A stretch of DNA of 6,797 nt from an uncultured Eubacteriales bacterium (GTDB lineage Bacteria > Bacillota > Clostridia > Christensenellales > Aristaeellaceae): positions 1 through 6,797 of the forward strand of contig CADBNX010000110.1 in NCBI GenBank assembly GCA_902796115.1, read 5' to 3'. Each line of letters starts with the position of its first letter. The first letter of the stretch is position 1. The position numbers and the translations under genes were made by a program. Of this stretch, positions 4,565 to 6,797 are shown one piece after another. The notes under the pieces were generated by a model. The model saw nothing but the letters and a program-made list of their open reading frames with translations. It ran no database searches and was not told the origin of the DNA.

Positions 4565-6250
4565 TCATCCTTTGCACAGTTTTTTGATTTCTTCCGCGCC
4601 GCGGAGCATTTCCGCCGCGTGTTTGCGCGCGCTTTCGCGCTCGCCGCCCAGCATCCGGGCGATTTCCTCCTGTCGCGCCTGTGCGTCGAGCAGCCGCACG
4701 CGGCTGACCGTTCTTCCGTCCAGCGGGACCTTTTCCACCAGATACTGCCGGTCCGCCATCGCGGCGATCTGCTGCAGATGGGTCACGCACAGCACCTGGT
4801 GCGTGCGGGCGATCGCCGCCATTTTTTCCGCGGTCGTCTGCGCCGCGCGGCCGGAGATCCCGGTATCGATTTCGTCGAATACCATGCTGGGCACATAGGA
4901 TTTTTCCGCGCTGGCCGCCTTGATGGCCAGCATCAGGCGGGAAAGCTCGCCGCCGGACGCGGTCTTCGAAAGAGGCTGCAGCTTCTCGCCGCGGTTGGGC
5001 GCGATAAGGAACACCGCGTTCTGGAGCCCGCGCGGCGAAGGCGGCGTCTGCTCCACCTGAACCCGGAAGCGCGTGCCCGCCATATTCAGGTCGCGCAGCT
5101 GCGCTTCCACCGCATTTTCAAATCGTTCCGCCAACAGCGTCCGCTGCCCGCCCAGCTGTTTCGCCGCCTCCCGGAAACGCCGGTCCGCCTTCTTTTCCCT
5201 GTCCTCCGCGGCGGAAATATCTTCGTCCAGCGAAGAAAGGCTTTCAAGCTCCTCCTCCGTTTTCCGCAGCGTATCCGCCAGGCCCGCGGCGTCCGTACCG
5301 TATTTGCGGGAAAGCCGGCGCAGCAGATCCAGCCGCGACAGCACCGCTTCCTCCCTTTCGGGGTCGGATTCGAAGCCGTCCAGCTTCTGCGAAAGCGTAT
5401 AGGAAATATCCTCGGCCTCGTAATACACGCTCTCAAGCCTGGAGGACAGCGCGGCGTATTCCCCGTCGTAGGAAGCCACCCGGGAGAGCGCGTCGGAAGC
5501 TTCCTTCAGGCGGCTCAGTGCGGCGCCGCCGCCGTCATAGAGCGCTTCGTATCCTTCGCGGAGCGCGCCGGTGATTTTTCCCGCGTTGCGGATGCGGTCG
5601 CGCTCCTTTTCCAGGGCTTCCTCTTCTCCGGCCTTCGGCGCGGCGTTTTTCAGTTCCCTGCGGCGCAGACGCAGGATCTCCTCCCGGTCCTGCCGTCCTC
5701 TCGCCTGCTCCCGCAGCTGACGCAGCGCCCGGTCCGCTTCCTGCCACTGCGCGAACGACTGCGCGGTTTCACGGCAGAGCGCGGCGTATGTTTCATCCCC
5801 GAAATCGTCCAGATACTGGATGTGGTTCCGGTCGCTCAGCAGGCTCTGGTGCTGATGCTGCCCGTGCAGGTCGATCAGCCCTTCCCCCAGGCTGTGGTAC
5901 AGCGCCAGCGGCACGGCCACCCCGTTGACCCGGCACACCGAACGACCGGACACACTGATTTCACGGGAAAGGATCAGCTCCCCTTCCTCCGTGCCCAGGT
6001 CTGCCTCCCGCAGCGCCTGCGCGGTCCGCGGGCTGTCGCGCAGGTCAAAAATACCCTCCGCGTACGCCTTTTCCGCGCCGTCCCGGATGAGGGTCTTATC
6101 CGCCTTTCCGCCCAGCAGCAGCCCTACCGCGTCCACCACCAGGCTTTTTCCCGCTCCGGTTTCGCCGGTCAGCACATGCAGCCCCGGGCCGAACTCCACG
6201 GTCACACTGTCAATCAGCGCAAGATTGCGCGCGGTCAGTGTCAGCAGCAT
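4565..6250 (-). CDS. recN: DNA repair protein RecN
   Basis: RecN is an SMC-like ATPase recruited to DNA double-strand breaks, acting early in RecA-dependent repair. The 561 residues are normal for the family. Walker A GETGAGKS is at 29-36. The RecN-typical DLHGQHQHQSLL is at 127-138. A long charged coiled-coil section spans about 160-380. The C-terminal ATPase lobe carries the ABC signature SGGEL (432-436), Walker B MVFDEID (456-462, Asp459 and Glu460) and the switch histidine in CVTHLQQ (His491). The ATG at 6250 begins MLLTLTARNLALID, a standard RecN start, with AAAGGA (6261-6266) 10 nt upstream. argR ends 15 bp before it, so the two are probably one transcript, as in many Firmicutes. In sporulating Clostridia spoIVB and spo0A often follow recN; here a toxin-antitoxin pair does. 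No clear terminator was found after the stop. Confidence 0.97.
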   Translation of the reverse strand: MLLTLTARNLALIDSVTVEFGPGLHVLTGETGAGKSLVVDAVGLLLGGKADKTLIRDGAEKAYAEGIFDLRDSPRTAQALREADLGTEEGELILSREISVSGRSVCRVNGVAVPLALYHSLGEGLIDLHGQHQHQSLLSDRNHIQYLDDFGDETYAALCRETAQSFAQWQEADRALRQLREQARGRQDREEILRLRRRELKNAAPKAGEEEALEKERDRIRNAGKITGALREGYEALYDGGGAALSRLKEASDALSRVASYDGEYAALSSRLESVYYEAEDISYTLSQKLDGFESDPEREEAVLSRLDLLRRLSRKYGTDAAGLADTLRKTEEELESLSSLDEDISAAEDREKKADRRFREAAKQLGGQRTLLAERFENAVEAQLRDLNMAGTRFRVQVEQTPPSPRGLQNAVFLIAPNRGEKLQPLSKTASGGELSRLMLAIKAASAEKSYVPSMVFDEIDTGISGRAAQTTAEKMAAIARTHQVLCVTHLQQIAAMADRQYLVEKVPLDGRTVSRVRLLDAQARQEEIARMLGGERESARKHAAEMLRGAEEIKKLCKG

Positions 6251-6265
6251 TCGTATTCCATCCTT

Positions 6266-6715
6266 TTATTTCAGAAGCTCCCGGAAATGCTCGGTCACGC
6301 TTCTGGCCTCTTCCTCGTTATGTACGATCACCAGCACCGTATTCTCCCCGGCCATGGTGCCGAGGATCTCTTTCATCTGCATGCTGTCGATCGCTTCCGC
6401 GGCGATATCCGCGGAAGCCGAAAGGGTTTTCACCACAATGATATTGCCGGCGTATTCGATGGATACCACGGAACTGAGAAAAATGCGCACGTAACGCTCG
6501 GAAAGGCCGGCCGTATTCTGCCCGGACTGTGCATATTTATACTTTCCGCTGCCGGCGAGCACCTTCACCAGCCTGAGCTCCCGGATATCCCGGGAAACGG
6601 TCGCCTGCGTGGCGTCAAAGCCCTGTGCTTTCAGGGCCGCCGCCAGTTCTTCCTGGGTTTCCACGTCCTTTTCCTGAATCACGGTCAGAATAGCCGCCTG
6701 TCGGGTTCGTTTCAT
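6266..6715 (-). CDS. argR: Arginine repressor ArgR
   Basis: ArgR is a hexameric transcription factor that senses L-arginine and controls arginine biosynthesis and catabolism genes. The 149 residues are normal. The N-terminal winged helix-turn-helix (1-70) includes TQEELAAALK and the recognition region ATVSRDIRELRLVK (38-51). The C-terminal oligomerisation and ligand domain (about 75-149) includes VKTLSASADIAAEAIDSM and GTMAGENT (119-126). The start at 6715 (MKRTRQAAIL) is chosen because it matches the family N-terminus and has GGAGGAGG (6723-6730) 7 nt upstream; an in-frame ATG at 6769 would add 18 atypical residues. recN follows after 15 bp. The usual ligand-site signatures PG and GDD are changed here (SA and GEN), so arginine response may be altered. 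The family call is firm. Confidence 0.96.
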   Translation of the reverse strand: MKRTRQAAILTVIQEKDVETQEELAAALKAQGFDATQATVSRDIRELRLVKVLAGSGKYKYAQSGQNTAGLSERYVRIFLSSVVSIEYAGNIIVVKTLSASADIAAEAIDSMQMKEILGTMAGENTVLVIVHNEEEARSVTEHFRELLK

Positions 6716-6783
6716 GTTCCTGCCTCCTCCGGACATCCGTTGCGTCTTCCCGCAGGGGGAAAACGCCATGTATCTGCTCTTCC

Positions 6784-6797
6784 GTATAATTATACCA
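6784..6797 (-). promoter_or_regulatory. argR promoter -10 with a 12-bp palindrome (possible autoregulatory site)
   Basis: On the minus strand TGGTATAAT (6789-6797) is an extended -10 with a perfect TATAAT (6789-6794). GTATAATTATAC (6784-6795) is a perfect 12-bp palindrome over it, resembling the AT-rich half-site pattern of ARG boxes only loosely. The -35 would lie beyond the window. Start of transcription near 6783 would give a leader of about 68 nt. Confidence 0.6.

Noticed and set aside
4534..4570. Inverted repeat GGATGAT/ATCATCC after recN as a terminator
   Set aside because: The stem is only 7 bp with a 23-nt loop, it overlaps the recN stop codon, and no T-run follows directly; a short T-tract is about 10 nt further on. 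Too weak to call.

Overview
The window looks like a chromosomal segment of a GC-rich member of the Clostridia (Bacillota), probably from a gut or rumen community. The basis is the argR-recN gene pair typical of that group, strong AGGAGG-type ribosome binding sites, TATAAT promoters, and an intergenic field of repeat types that I recognise from gut Clostridia genomes. The assignment to a group is inference. All supported genes lie on the minus strand.

Reading in the direction of transcription (right to left): a promoter with an extended -10 and a 12-bp palindrome (6784-6797) precedes argR (arginine repressor, 6266-6715). Then comes recN (DNA repair ATPase of the SMC type, 4565-6250), 15 bp after argR. 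After a 187-bp gap holding a good sigma-A-type promoter with an 18-bp palindromic operator candidate (4399-4427), there is a HigB-like toxin gene (4000-4377) followed by an overlapping XRE-type antitoxin gene (3741-4010). The antitoxin stop codon lies inside the ribosome binding site of a cytoplasmic GH13 alpha-amylase/neopullulanase gene (1977-3731), so toxin, antitoxin and amylase may be one transcript.

Between the amylase and the next gene (partial, GTG start at 353, running off the left edge, no recognised function) lies about 1.6 kb (372-1976) with no credible gene but packed with repeats. These are: a block of REP/MITE-like inverted repeats around 455-802; three copies of an ATCCTGA...GAAGGATCT stem-loop element (893-927, 1070-1120, and inverted at 1513-1561); arrays of 7-bp repeats of two sequence families; an 18-bp hairpin repeated exactly 100 bp apart; and a tandem array of about ten different mini-hairpins joined by an ATATCA(C) linker (1194-1406). 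Stems in that array differ in sequence but keep perfect or near-perfect pairing and a mostly GAA loop. The array is framed by a 36-nt imperfect direct repeat.

The hairpin array and the excess of the minihairpin core GCGAAGC across the intergenic field are the most unusual things here. The genes themselves are ordinary families. Noteworthy details are the ArgR ligand-site substitutions, the promoter-operator layout of the toxin-antitoxin pair, and the coupling of that pair to a carbohydrate enzyme.
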